Source: Thiothrix winogradskyi
Lineage (GTDB): Bacteria; Pseudomonadota; Gammaproteobacteria; Thiotrichales; Thiotrichaceae
NCBI RefSeq assembly: GCF_021650935.1
Contig: NZ_CP091244.1
Location: 2,728,001 to 2,792,000 of the forward strand
Length of the DNA: 64,000 bases
Direction of reading: 5' to 3'
The notes below the pieces were generated by a model. It saw only the letters and a list, made by a program, of their open reading frames with translations. It made no database searches and had not been told where the DNA came from. Numbering within the stretch: the stretch's first letter is position 1; the number at the start of each line of letters is the position of its first letter. The translations under genes and the position numbers were made by a program. Below are positions 17,832 through 25,335 of this stretch, one piece after another.

Positions 17832-17891
17832 GTCTAACAATTCGTTCAAGCCGACGCCGCTTCGCGGCGCGGCTTAACTCAAGCGTTGGGT
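17832..17891 (+). other. attC of the aadA cassette (60-bp type)
   Basis: It begins GTCTAAC (17832-17838) and ends GTTGGGT (17885-17891). The middle TTCAAGCCG...CGGCTTAACTCAAGCG forms the known 60-base element of aadA cassettes. Confidence 0.95.
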
Positions 17892-17911
17892 GTCTCTAAA
17901 GTAGGATCAGT

Positions 17912-18715
17912 ATGAAACGACTTGAAGGAAAGATTACATTGGTTACTGGCGCAGCCAGAGGCATAGGTGCAGCGATATCGCAAGCCTTCATTGATGAGGG
18001 CGCTTTTGTCTATTTGACAGATATTAACGATGAGCTTGGTATCGAAACTGCGAAGAGACTCGGTGCCTCGACCGAATACATCCACTTGGACGTTCGGGAG
18101 GAAAGCGACTGGATAGCTGTTACCAAAATGATAGGCGAAAAGCACGGTCGCCTTGATGTGCTTGTAAACAATGCCGGGATTACAGGGTTTGAAGCAGGCG
18201 ATCTTACTCACGATCCAGAGAACGCCAGCTTGGAGGCTTGGCGGGACGTTCATCGGACGAACCTGGATGGCGTTTTTCTCGGATGCAAGTACGCAATTAA
18301 ATCAATGCGCAACGGAATGTCGGGCTCCATTATCAACATTTCCTCTCGGTCGGATCTTGTTGGAATACCTGGCGCAGCGGCATATGCGTCATCCAAAGCT
18401 GCCGTAAGGAATCACACAAAGACCGTTGCTCTTTATTGCGCTGATCAAGGACTAAACGTGCGCTGCAACTCGATACATCCAGCGGCAATTCTCACACCTA
18501 TGTGGGAGCCAATGCTTGGTACGGGCCCAGATCGAGAGGTCAATATGGCACAAATCGTCAGTGATACGCCGTTGCGGCGCTTCGGGCTTCCCGAAGAGGT
18601 ATCTGCAGTAGCTGTTTTGCTTGCGTCGGATGAGGCCGCCTATATGACGGGTTCAGAGCTTAATATCGATGGTGGGATTTTGGCGGGATCAGCGGCAAGC
18701 CCAAAAGTGGAATGA
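17912..18715 (+). CDS. Short-chain dehydrogenase/reductase, cassette-borne
   Basis: This is an NAD(P)-dependent oxidoreductase of the classical SDR family, 267 residues. The cofactor motif TGAARGIG is at residues 12-19, NNAG lies near 92, the catalytic Ser is in INISSRSD, and Tyr158/Lys162 form YASSK. The acidic residue after strand 2 (YLTDIND) favours NAD. The C-terminus has the family's LLASDEAAYMTGSELNIDGG. It sits alone in its cassette between two attC sites. Cassette-borne SDRs usually have no known substrate; none can be inferred here. Confidence 0.92.
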   Translation: MKRLEGKITLVTGAARGIGAAISQAFIDEGAFVYLTDINDELGIETAKRLGASTEYIHLDVREESDWIAVTKMIGEKHGRLDVLVNNAGITGFEAGDLTHDPENASLEAWRDVHRTNLDGVFLGCKYAIKSMRNGMSGSIINISSRSDLVGIPGAAAYASSKAAVRNHTKTVALYCADQGLNVRCNSIHPAAILTPMWEPMLGTGPDREVNMAQIVSDTPLRRFGLPEEVSAVAVLLASDEAAYMTGSELNIDGGILAGSAASPKVE

Positions 18716-18716
18716 C

Positions 18717-18777
18717 GCCCAACAATTCGTTGCGGCGGACGGCCCTGACAGGCCGCCGCTGAACTCAAACGTTAGGC
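18717..18777 (+). other. attC of the dehydrogenase cassette
   Basis: GCCCAAC (18717-18723) to GTTAGGC (18771-18777); the inner GCGGCGGACGGCC / GGCCGCCGCTGAAC arms pair. About 61 bp. Confidence 0.92.
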
Positions 18778-18825
18778 TACAATCATTCCTAGTGCAAATT
18801 TATTTACAACATATTGAGAGTGAAA

Positions 18826-19239
18826 ATGAACACAAGACCAGAAATAACTATCTCTTCTTTAGATGCAGATAGACTAAATAACTTAATTGAATCTTTGCCA
18901 AAAAATAGCTTTGCTGGAAAAGCTGAGCTTGAGTCGGAACTTGCACGAGCAAATATCGTAGCTCCAGAATTAATTCCGCCTACAATAGTTACTATGAATT
19001 CTAAGGTTAAATTTTTTATCGAATCTACCAAAGAAGAATTTGAATTAACACTTGTGTATCCAAAAGATATTGATTCTAGCGGAAATAAAATATCAATATT
19101 GGCGCCAGTAGGTAGCGCTCTGCTTGGCCTATCTCAGGGAGATCAAATCGAATGGCCGAAACCGGGCGGAGGCTTTTTCAAGGTAAAAATTATAGAAGTT
19201 GTCTATCAGCCAGAGAGGGCTGGCGAGCTATATCGATAA
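18826..19239 (+). CDS. Rnk/GreA-C-terminal-like protein, cassette copy 1
   Basis: The 137-residue product matches the Rnk (regulator of nucleoside diphosphate kinase) layout. A short helical N-terminus (SSLDADRLNNLIESL) is followed by a GreA/GreB C-terminal FKBP-like domain (TMNSKVKFFIESTKEEFELTLVYP...ISILAPVGSALLGLSQGDQIEWP). Rnk proteins bind RNA polymerase near the secondary channel. ATG 18826 is preceded by TTGAGAGTGAAA. Base composition is clearly more AT-rich than the surrounding core genes, so it came from another genome. It is repeated exactly 588 bp downstream. Confidence 0.9.
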   Translation: MNTRPEITISSLDADRLNNLIESLPKNSFAGKAELESELARANIVAPELIPPTIVTMNSKVKFFIESTKEEFELTLVYPKDIDSSGNKISILAPVGSALLGLSQGDQIEWPKPGGGFFKVKIIEVVYQPERAGELYR

Positions 19240-19257
19240 AATAAAATATGAATAATG

Positions 19258-19365
19258 GCCTAACAAGTCGCTCAAGGACGTGGCTTCGCCACTGGACAGC
19301 CCCAACCGGCGCATGCTTCGCATTGTATGCGCCGCTTGTGTCTGCCCCTTAGCTCTGCGTTAGGC
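19258..19365 (+). other. attC of Rnk cassette copy 1
   Basis: GCCTAAC (19258-19264) to GTTAGGC (19359-19365), 108 bp. The inner part has GGCGCATGCTTCGCATTGTATGCGCC as a stem. Confidence 0.92.
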
Positions 19366-19947
19366 TACAATCATTCCTAGTGCAAATTTATTTACAACAT
19401 ATTGAGAGTGAAAATGAACACAAGACCAGAAATAACTATCTCTTCTTTAGATGCAGATAGACTAAATAACTTAATTGAATCTTTGCCAAAAAATAGCTTT
19501 GCTGGAAAAGCTGAGCTTGAGTCGGAACTTGCACGAGCAAATATCGTAGCTCCAGAATTAATTCCGCCTACAATAGTTACTATGAATTCTAAGGTTAAAT
19601 TTTTTATCGAATCTACCAAAGAAGAATTTGAATTAACACTTGTGTATCCAAAAGATATTGATTCTAGCGGAAATAAAATATCAATATTGGCGCCAGTAGG
19701 TAGCGCTCTGCTTGGCCTATCTCAGGGAGATCAAATCGAATGGCCGAAACCGGGCGGAGGCTTTTTCAAGGTAAAAATTATAGAAGTTGTCTATCAGCCA
19801 GAGAGGGCTGGCGAGCTATATCGATAAAATAAAATATGAATAATGGCCTAACAAGTCGCTCAAGGACGTGGCTTCGCCACTGGACAGCCCCAACCGGCGC
19901 ATGCTTCGCATTGTATGCGCCGCTTGTGTCTGCCCCTTAGCTCTGCG
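19360..19947 (+). repeat. Tandem duplicate of the Rnk cassette (588 bp)
   Basis: Positions 18772-19359 and 19360-19947 look identical base for base in gene and attC, with both boundaries at the GTT cut site. This is a complete cassette duplication. Confidence 0.92.
19414..19827 (+). CDS. Rnk/GreA-C-terminal-like protein, cassette copy 2
   Basis: The protein is identical to the copy at 18826-19239 over all 137 residues, with the same upstream region. It lies one cassette length (588 bp) to the right. The lack of any difference implies a recent duplication, or an assembly or recombination event. See the first copy for domains. Confidence 0.9.
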   Translation: MNTRPEITISSLDADRLNNLIESLPKNSFAGKAELESELARANIVAPELIPPTIVTMNSKVKFFIESTKEEFELTLVYPKDIDSSGNKISILAPVGSALLGLSQGDQIEWPKPGGGFFKVKIIEVVYQPERAGELYR

Positions 19948-19953
19948 TTAGGC
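19846..19953 (+). other. attC of Rnk cassette copy 2
   Basis: Same sequence as the attC at 19258-19365, ending GTTAGGC at 19947-19953, which opens the DarT/NADAR cassette. Confidence 0.92.
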
Positions 19954-19974
19954 TCTAATACAGATGGAATTTAC

Positions 19975-20778
19975 ATGACTGCACAAACTCACGAGATATT
20001 GATTTTAGAGGGTCAAAAAACTTCAATGGCGTGTTGCCCCCCATTGCCAGAGAATGAGCCGCGCATTACAAAGTCTGCACAAACCATGCTTAGTTCAGCC
20101 TGCTGGCGTGGATACATTGGAACTTGGGAAATAAAGCAAGGCCGACTTTTTCTCGTGGGACTTAGCGGGAATTACAATCTAGGTGAAGGTGAACCTATTT
20201 TTGCAGATTGGCTTTCTGGGGAAATTACTATCCCTGAAGGTGAAATTCTAAACTACATTCACGGAGGGTTTGCTACCGTCTACGAACGGGAGCAGCGCAT
20301 ACATATAGAAAGAGGAGTGGTTGTAAAAGCTATCGAGGTTAGTAACCGCCCAACACATCAAGATGCATCGGAGATCAAAAAATTTGTAGAAAGTCGCGGC
20401 ATAATGTCGTTACTTCATTTCACAAGGGTGGCAAACGTCCCCGAGATTCTAAAGCACGGCTTGCTTGGACGAGAAAGCATAGTAACAAGGGGGCTGAGTG
20501 CAAGCTTTAATGACCAATATCGTTACGACAATGCAGCTGACTCCGTGTGTGCATCAATATCATTCCCTAACTATAAAATGTTCTATAGCCTTCAGCAGAG
20601 AAGCTTAGATGATGATTGGGTTGTGCTCAGGCTGAATCCGAAGATATTGTGGGAAATTCCTTGCGCGTACTGCTTTTCAAATGCTGCCTCAAGCAAGGTT
20701 ACAAAAATTCCCATTGAGGAAAGAATGAGATTTAAAGCTTTGGCATCAATGTTCGAGGATATCCCCCAAGCATCATGA
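19975..20778 (+). CDS. DarT-like ADP-ribosyltransferase, N-terminal part of a split gene, with an extra N-terminal domain
   Basis: From ATG 19975 the product is 267 residues. Residues about 8-122 form a separate domain (SACWRGYIGTWEI, GRLFLVGLSG, EILNYIHGGFATVYERE) that I know as a stand-alone hypothetical family. Residues from about 145 match DarT, the DNA ADP-ribosyltransferase toxin (DUF4433): LLHFTRVANVPEILKHGLLG, SASFNDQYRYDNAADSV with the NDQ of the NAD pocket, SISFPNYKMFY and FSNAASSKV. The frame stops at TGA 20776. The family's C-terminal QAEVL block, with the expected catalytic Glu, continues in the frame starting ATG 20775. The gene is therefore either frameshifted or translated as two coupled pieces. 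A NADAR antitoxin follows in the same cassette. Confidence 0.82.
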   Translation: MTAQTHEILILEGQKTSMACCPPLPENEPRITKSAQTMLSSACWRGYIGTWEIKQGRLFLVGLSGNYNLGEGEPIFADWLSGEITIPEGEILNYIHGGFATVYEREQRIHIERGVVVKAIEVSNRPTHQDASEIKKFVESRGIMSLLHFTRVANVPEILKHGLLGRESIVTRGLSASFNDQYRYDNAADSVCASISFPNYKMFYSLQQRSLDDDWVVLRLNPKILWEIPCAYCFSNAASSKVTKIPIEERMRFKALASMFEDIPQAS

Positions 20779-21065
20779 GAAGTAGTCTTGGAATCCCTGA
20801 TGAATATACCACCGATCCACAAGCGGAAGTTCTCATTCTGGCGCCTGTTGATCCTAGTTATATTCTAGACATAAACGTAAACCAGAAGAATAAGATAAAA
20901 GATATGGAAACAATGCAGAACTTATTCAAGCCATTCTCTAATAGATTTAAATTTCAGCATGACGGTTCGTTATTTACTTATCGAAAAGATTATGAATATT
21001 GGAGAAGAGATCAATTTTCATCCGATGATTTAAGCATCGATTTCGAAGACATTTTTGACATATAG
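20775..21065 (+). CDS. DarT-like ADP-ribosyltransferase, C-terminal part in a shifted frame
   Basis: This 96-residue frame opens at ATG 20775, which overlaps the previous stop as ATGA. It reads IPDEYTTDPQAEVLILAPVDPSYI. In DarT proteins a Tyr-Pro-Thr-Asp-Pro-Gln-Ala-Glu segment directly follows the MFED-like helix that ends the upstream frame, and its Glu is catalytic. The simplest view is one ancestral protein split by a 1-base change. Restart at ATGA, or -1 slippage, could still make a two-part or fused toxin. The last 40 residues are charged and not recognised. It lies 9 bp before the antitoxin gene. Confidence 0.75.
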   Translation: MRSSLGIPDEYTTDPQAEVLILAPVDPSYILDINVNQKNKIKDMETMQNLFKPFSNRFKFQHDGSLFTYRKDYEYWRRDQFSSDDLSIDFEDIFDI

Positions 21066-21074
21066 AATTGCATT

Positions 21075-21776
21075 ATGGCTACTAGACCGATTTTTTTGCC
21101 GCAAAAAGTAGGTGATCTACTAGTTCGTACGGAATTTGTTGATTTTGTCTGGAGTCCCGGAATGGCGGTGACTCAAAAGCAAAAATCCATTTCATCGCTC
21201 CATGCGGCCGCGATTAATAATAACCTTTGCACTCATCCACTCGAAATTTCTAGTAAATCAGAAATTCCTCTTGGTGTCAGTCTAAGCGCTTTTAATCTAA
21301 AAGGGTCAACAAGAAAGCGTAACCAAGTTTTTACAGTCGAAACATTGTATCAATCCAGCAAGGTATTTGAACGTGGTGGCCCCTATCGCGATCTTTTAAG
21401 CGCAAGCTCAAGAGATGCAAAGAAAGACGATCGAATAAAAGAATCTGGAAGGCTTATAGCTTTTGATTTGTTTGGAGAAAAGTGGCCCCTTGAACCGAAA
21501 ACCGCGTTCTATGACTGGGTTTATCTAAATACTCTCGCAAAAAATGACCACCTCGCAGAGGAGCTCGGTCGGTATGACGCATTTACGGATATTGAGTTCA
21601 ATCCAAAAAAATCAATAAACTGCCAAGCATACTCTGTGGCGCTTTTTAGAGCATTGACGATGCGTAGCCTAATTGGTGACATTCTTGGTGATAGAGCGGC
21701 CTACTTTGACATTATTGGGGATAGGCCAGTGAGCAATGCCGTTGAGAATACACAGAGCCAAAGTAGGTTACTCTAA
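21075..21776 (+). CDS. NADAR-family antitoxin of the DarT1 type
   Basis: The 233-residue product matches the NADAR antitoxins found beside DarT1 toxins. It shows a WSPGMAVTQKQKSISSLHAAA opening, SSKSEIPLGVSLSAFNL, a VETLYQSSKVFERGGPYRDLL segment and LEPKTAFYDWVYLNTLAKN, then FTDIEFNPKKSINCQAYSVAL. NADAR enzymes remove ADP-ribose; paired with DarT1 they are thought to reverse the toxin's DNA mark (family knowledge, recalled). The ATG lies 9 bp after the toxin's second frame, and the attC starts at its stop. Toxin and antitoxin thus travel in one cassette. AT-rich relative to core genes. Confidence 0.85.
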   Translation: MATRPIFLPQKVGDLLVRTEFVDFVWSPGMAVTQKQKSISSLHAAAINNNLCTHPLEISSKSEIPLGVSLSAFNLKGSTRKRNQVFTVETLYQSSKVFERGGPYRDLLSASSRDAKKDDRIKESGRLIAFDLFGEKWPLEPKTAFYDWVYLNTLAKNDHLAEELGRYDAFTDIEFNPKKSINCQAYSVALFRALTMRSLIGDILGDRAAYFDIIGDRPVSNAVENTQSQSRLL

Positions 21777-21848
21777 GCCTAACAAGGCGCTGCTGTCGGA
21801 CAAATTTTCCGCTGCGCTCCAAATTTTCCGCAGAGCGCGGCGTTAAGT
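21777..21848 (+). other. attC of the DarT/NADAR cassette
   Basis: GCCTAAC (21777-21783) to GTTAAGT (21842-21848), with inner AAATTTTCCGC / GCGCTC... imperfect pairing around CTGCGCTCC. About 72 bp. Confidence 0.85.
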
Positions 21849-21882
21849 TTATATAAACCCCACATTCAAAGAGATACAATGC

Positions 21883-22689
21883 ATGTTGATATGGATAGAA
21901 GAAAATAAAGAATGGTTTTTATCAGGTGCTGGAATATTCTTAATTTCCAGCATAGTCAGTTTTACATCAATCCTTTTGACTTTATGGTTCAAGTCACGCA
22001 GTGAGAAAAAACGACTTAAAAAACTTCTAATTTTATCAAGCACAACAAAAATCTCTGCCCCAATACCCAATCAATTTCATGACGTATCTTTTGAGGATAT
22101 GAAAATTTCCTACAAAGGGCAAGAATATGAGAACTTATCTGTTTTCGCATCTCAAATAAAAAACATAGGCATACCTGCAATACCTAATCAAAAAGTACAT
22201 TTGACAATTCCTTTAGATGCTCAAATAATTGAATCTGACGAAGAAAAAAGCATGGAATCAATTAACGTAACTAAGGAAGAAATTTCAGGAAAAAACAAGA
22301 AAGAAATAATCTATGAAATTGATCGCTTAGAAAACAATGATGTCTTCAGTATACTATATTTAATTAATATAAAAAACGAAGAAGAAATATACTGTGAGGC
22401 TCGTGGAGTTGATGATATTGAATATCATCACAAAGATGAATTTGACCGACCCGAAATAGAAAAACTTTTAATATACATTGCCGCATTTATATTCTTAGGA
22501 ATGATTCCAGTGCTTAGCAACCTATTTCAAGCAGTAATAGTATTAATGGCTTCTCCACTTATTATTAACTTATATAGGAGTCATATAAACCGCAAAGAAA
22601 ACAGCGGTAACTCTGTAATTGTGCATGGAGGTATAAGAGTAGATGAGAGTGGGAACTTTGCAGTAAATCAAATATCAAAAGAAACTTAA
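21883..22689 (+). CDS. Unrecognised membrane protein, cassette-borne
   Basis: The 268-residue product has one membrane helix near the N-terminus (about 12-36, LSGAGIFLISSIVSFTSILLTLWF), then Lys/Arg residues. A soluble, beta-rich middle follows (about 50-190). Two close membrane helices lie near 195-235 (LLIYIAAFIFLGMIPVL and FQAVIVLMASPLIINLY). The short C-terminal tail ends VHGGIRVDESGNFAVNQ. I do not recognise the family. The topology resembles membrane effectors or their immunity partners, but there is no direct support. It is very AT-rich and stands alone in its cassette. Confidence 0.7.
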   Translation: MLIWIEENKEWFLSGAGIFLISSIVSFTSILLTLWFKSRSEKKRLKKLLILSSTTKISAPIPNQFHDVSFEDMKISYKGQEYENLSVFASQIKNIGIPAIPNQKVHLTIPLDAQIIESDEEKSMESINVTKEEISGKNKKEIIYEIDRLENNDVFSILYLINIKNEEEIYCEARGVDDIEYHHKDEFDRPEIEKLLIYIAAFIFLGMIPVLSNLFQAVIVLMASPLIINLYRSHINRKENSGNSVIVHGGIRVDESGNFAVNQISKET

Positions 22690-22774
22690 CAATTACATCG
22701 ACGACGGACGCGGTGACAGCCCACGACTCCGTTTTGATTACTCCCCGCCGCGCCCGTCAGCTATGACGTTGGCT
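22684..22774 (+). other. attC-like site of the membrane-protein cassette
   Basis: ACTTAAC (22684-22690) overlaps the stop. The right end GTTGGCT (22768-22774) departs from GTTRRRY at one base. Inner GACGGACGCGG / CCGCGCCCGTC pairs support a 91-bp attC. 22775-22940 holds no gene that I can see and leads into the toxin-antitoxin pair. Confidence 0.75.
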
Positions 22775-22940
22775 TCATAAAATGACGATAAGCAGCACCA
22801 GATTCAAACACCGAAAAGATTGGATTCGCACACCACGTTGATACGCTGGACAGATCAAAAACAATACCAGATACATAGTTGTGTGTTACTCCCACAAGTA
22901 ATACCATTAAGGTCTTACCTGCATAAAGAGAGTATGTACC

Positions 22941-23162
22941 ATGAGAGTAACCATCAAAGGACAAGTCACTATTCCTAGAAATATCAGAGAGATACTAGGG
23001 ATTTCTCCTGAAACTGAAATCGACTTCAGAGAAGAAAATGGACGATTCTACATAGTCAGAGTTGATGCACCCACAATCACAAGAAAATTTCACAAATTTA
23101 GAGGTATAGCGACGGCTAAAATGTCGACAGATCAGATCATGGGTCTTACAAGGGAGTCATAA
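22941..23162 (+). CDS. AbrB/VapB-type antitoxin
   Basis: The 73-residue product has a SpoVT-AbrB swapped-hairpin DNA-binding domain: VTIKGQVTIPRNIREILGISPETEIDF. The C-terminal tail (about 45-73) would wrap the toxin. Its stop and the next start overlap as TAATG, so the pair is translated together, and the antitoxin probably represses the operon. It neutralises the PIN-domain toxin that follows. The pair is the last cassette content before the IS. Confidence 0.92.
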   Translation: MRVTIKGQVTIPRNIREILGISPETEIDFREENGRFYIVRVDAPTITRKFHKFRGIATAKMSTDQIMGLTRES

Positions 23163-23581
23163 TGAACGGTGTTTTTGTAGACTCATGCGTATTGCTTGAT
23201 TTGTTTACAAATGATCCTAATTGGGCGGATTGGTCAGAGAATGTTCTTGAGAAGTACAGCAAGACAAATACGTTATATATCAACTCAATTGTTTACACAG
23301 AAGTCTCGATTGGATTTGATAAAATTGAAGAGGTAGAGGCGGCTATATCCGAGCTTGGTATCAAAGTATTAGAAATTCCGAGAGAAGCGTTGTTTTTGAC
23401 TGGAAAAGTATTCCTACAATACAGAAGAAATAAAGGCACAAAAAAATCACCTCTGCCGGATTTCTTCATTGGCGCACACGCGACTGTCTCTCAATTTGAA
23501 TTAATAACCAGAGACCCCGCTAAATATAATACTTACTATCCGCAACTAAAACTCATTGACCCAAAAAGTGAAGATCACTAA
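23162..23581 (+). CDS. vapC: PIN-domain ribonuclease toxin (VapC family)
   Basis: The 139-residue PIN protein probably cleaves RNA with Mg2+. The acidic residues expected for the active site appear as FVDSCVLLDLF (Asp7), YTEVSIGF (Glu near 49) and PLPDFFIGAHA (Asp near 100), with ITRDPAKYNTYYP near the end carrying the last acidic position. It overlaps the AbrB antitoxin by one base. It ends 13 bp before the IS and has no attC after it, unlike the other cassettes. Confidence 0.93.
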   Translation: MNGVFVDSCVLLDLFTNDPNWADWSENVLEKYSKTNTLYINSIVYTEVSIGFDKIEEVEAAISELGIKVLEIPREALFLTGKVFLQYRRNKGTKKSPLPDFFIGAHATVSQFELITRDPAKYNTYYPQLKLIDPKSEDH

Positions 23582-23594
23582 TTCAATAACCAAC

Positions 23595-25194
23595 CAGCAA
23601 TTCCCGCTATCCATCGGTAATCAGAGCTTCGCAGACCTGCGAGGGCTTTGATTTTTACGGGCACAACCATACCCTCCAAGCCCTGAAAGCCTGCCCGAAT
23701 ACCGCCTGACTTTTGCATAACCCAACACCCTGTTGGAAAACCCCAGCGTACCCTCAAGCCTGATTTTCATCCGCTGCGAATGCCTTTGGGTGTCAGGTCA
23801 GCATGTTCATAACCCCAAATGATGGCAGCATAGAAGGACTCCCAATCGCTAATCAGATGCTCACGGAACATCCCACGCATCTTCTCCCACAATGCGGTAC
23901 GGCTCTGTAAGCGGGTGCGGGCGGCTTGGAAGTACTGGCAGCAAGCTTCCTGAATCTGGTCGATCAGGAAGGCCAACATCATCAGGGTGGCGAACACAGT
24001 GGAAAGATGTTGCTTGCCATGACCGTAATTATGTTCGAGGTTGTAACCGAGGTTTTTAAGGGTGTTAAAGGTTTCGTTCTCCACCTTCCAGCGGGAACGG
24101 CTGCGCGTACCACATCCGCCACGTTGTCGGCGGTGAGGGGGATGTCAGTCACGCAGTCATAGATAAAGGTTGTACCGTCGGGGCGTTCCTCCCAATAGTC
24201 GATGTAGTTGACCCGCACGTCTTGGTTGGCATGGTTGAGCGGGATGTCGTTGGCATAACGGTAGCCACACCGTAACTTTTTGCTCGTCGTGCCTGCCAAT
24301 TCTTGGGTACTGCCATTGGCTAACCCGTCCAATACCGTCTTCAGTAATAGGCTGCCACTACGGGCTTTGGCGGTAATGATAAAGCTGTAACCGTTTGACT
24401 TCAGAAGACGGATGTGCGGTGCATTGCAGGAAAGGGCATCTTGCAGCAGGATCATCTCCATGCGCGGGAAGTCTTGGCGCAACTGGGGGATGAGCCGTTT
24501 AGAGGCATTGTGTTCGCAATCATTTTTCTTGCTGCCATCCTGCTTGGTGATGGCCTCTGGGAAAAAGGGTAATACGGTATTCTTGTCAGGGTGAACCAGC
24601 ACTGCCGCCAGCATCTGGTGGTAATACTCCTCACGTCCGTCCTTGTGTGTCTTAATGCAACAATCCGGGCAAGAGATAGCCCCAGAGCTAAAAATACCTG
24701 TTCCATCAATACTGACTAAATACTTTCCTAGAAAACGGTAGCCTTCCAGTATGCCTTGCCGTTGCAGTTCCTGATGGATGGCGCGGAACACCGGGCGCAG
24801 ACGCTGCGGTTTTACCCCGTCCAATACCGTGCGCATTTGGCTGTCACAGGGAGCATCGGGGATGCCAAACAGGGTTTTCAGGTTGTGCCGTCGTGCCTTG
24901 TCCCCGCGCTGTTTGTCAAACTGCAACAGTGAGCCGTCTTTCAACGAAAATAGGGCAAGCCCTGACATCAGCACGTCAACCAAGGGATAGTCGGGTTTGG
25001 TTTTGCGGTGGTCAGTGACTTCACTGAAACAGCCGCGCACACGTTCCAGCAATCCGGGGACTGAGAGGGTCTTGCGTAGCTTCAGGCTACCAACAAGAGG
25101 CAGGGGAGGTGGTTTTGCAGGCATTTCGTTGCACAGTGACTCGTTTTACAAGACCATGATTATACAGTCATTTTAAGATCGGCGGGAATTGCTG
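23595..25194. mobile_element. IS4-superfamily-like insertion sequence with 9-bp target duplication
   Basis: The element is 1600 bp. Its ends are CAGCAATTCCCGC (23595-23607) and the inverted GCGGGAATTGCTG (25182-25194). Direct repeats ATAACCAAC flank it at 23586-23594 and 25195-25203. It contains one transposase gene on the minus strand, broken by a frameshift. The duplication shows that the two flanks were joined before insertion. Confidence 0.93.
23767..25124 (-). pseudogene. DDE transposase, frameshifted near its C-terminal end
   Basis: The first frame (25124 down to about 24100) reads as a DDE transposase with VSIDGTGIFSSGA (first Asp) and MILLQDALSCNAPHIRLL (second Asp). At about 24090-24110 the frame changes by -1, after VVRA. 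The C-terminus continues as RSRWKVENETFNTLKNLGYNLEHNYGHGKQHLS, carrying the catalytic Glu. No slippery heptamer is visible, so I read this as a broken gene or a sequence error. Members place Asp-Asp-Glu in the IS4-like fold; I am not sure of the exact IS family. Confidence 0.85.
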
Positions 25195-25203
25195 ATAACC
25201 AAC

Positions 25204-25335
25204 AAGATATCCATTGACGAATACGCATACTTAGTACCATACATCGAGAATGATGAAGAAATATTTTTAAAGACCATCATCCCAAGTAGGAAGGCAACTA
25301 AACATTACCTTGGAGATAAAAATGAAAGAATATAA
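25204..25335 (+). pseudogene. Toxin-like gene remnant, split by the IS
   Basis: The frame reads KISIDEYAYLVPYIENDEE, then KTIIPSRKATKHYLG, and stops at 25333-25335, overlapping the next gene by 14 bp. Removing the IS and one copy of the duplication joins it to a GTG at 23568 inside the vapC end, giving a 52-residue frame. The ending and the CopG-like neighbour suggest the tail of a small toxin. The short length suggests it was cut down before the IS arrived. I do not recognise a family with certainty. Confidence 0.45.

Larger units (their letters stand above)
13744..23594. mobile_element. Integron: integrase, leader and at least eight gene cassettes
   Basis: An integrase gene on the minus strand is followed to its right by plus-strand genes, each closed by an attC-like site: short inverted-repeat elements beginning RYYYAAC and ending GTTRRRY. 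Recognised recombination ends are at 16168, 17029, 17885, 18771, 19359, 19947, 21842 and 22768. Cassettes: OXA beta-lactamase, AadA, short-chain dehydrogenase, Rnk-like (twice), DarT/NADAR, membrane protein, and AbrB/PIN. The last cassette has no attC before the IS at 23595. I could not place attI with confidence. The integrase is not IntI1 and no qacE/sul1 is present. Confidence 0.9.
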
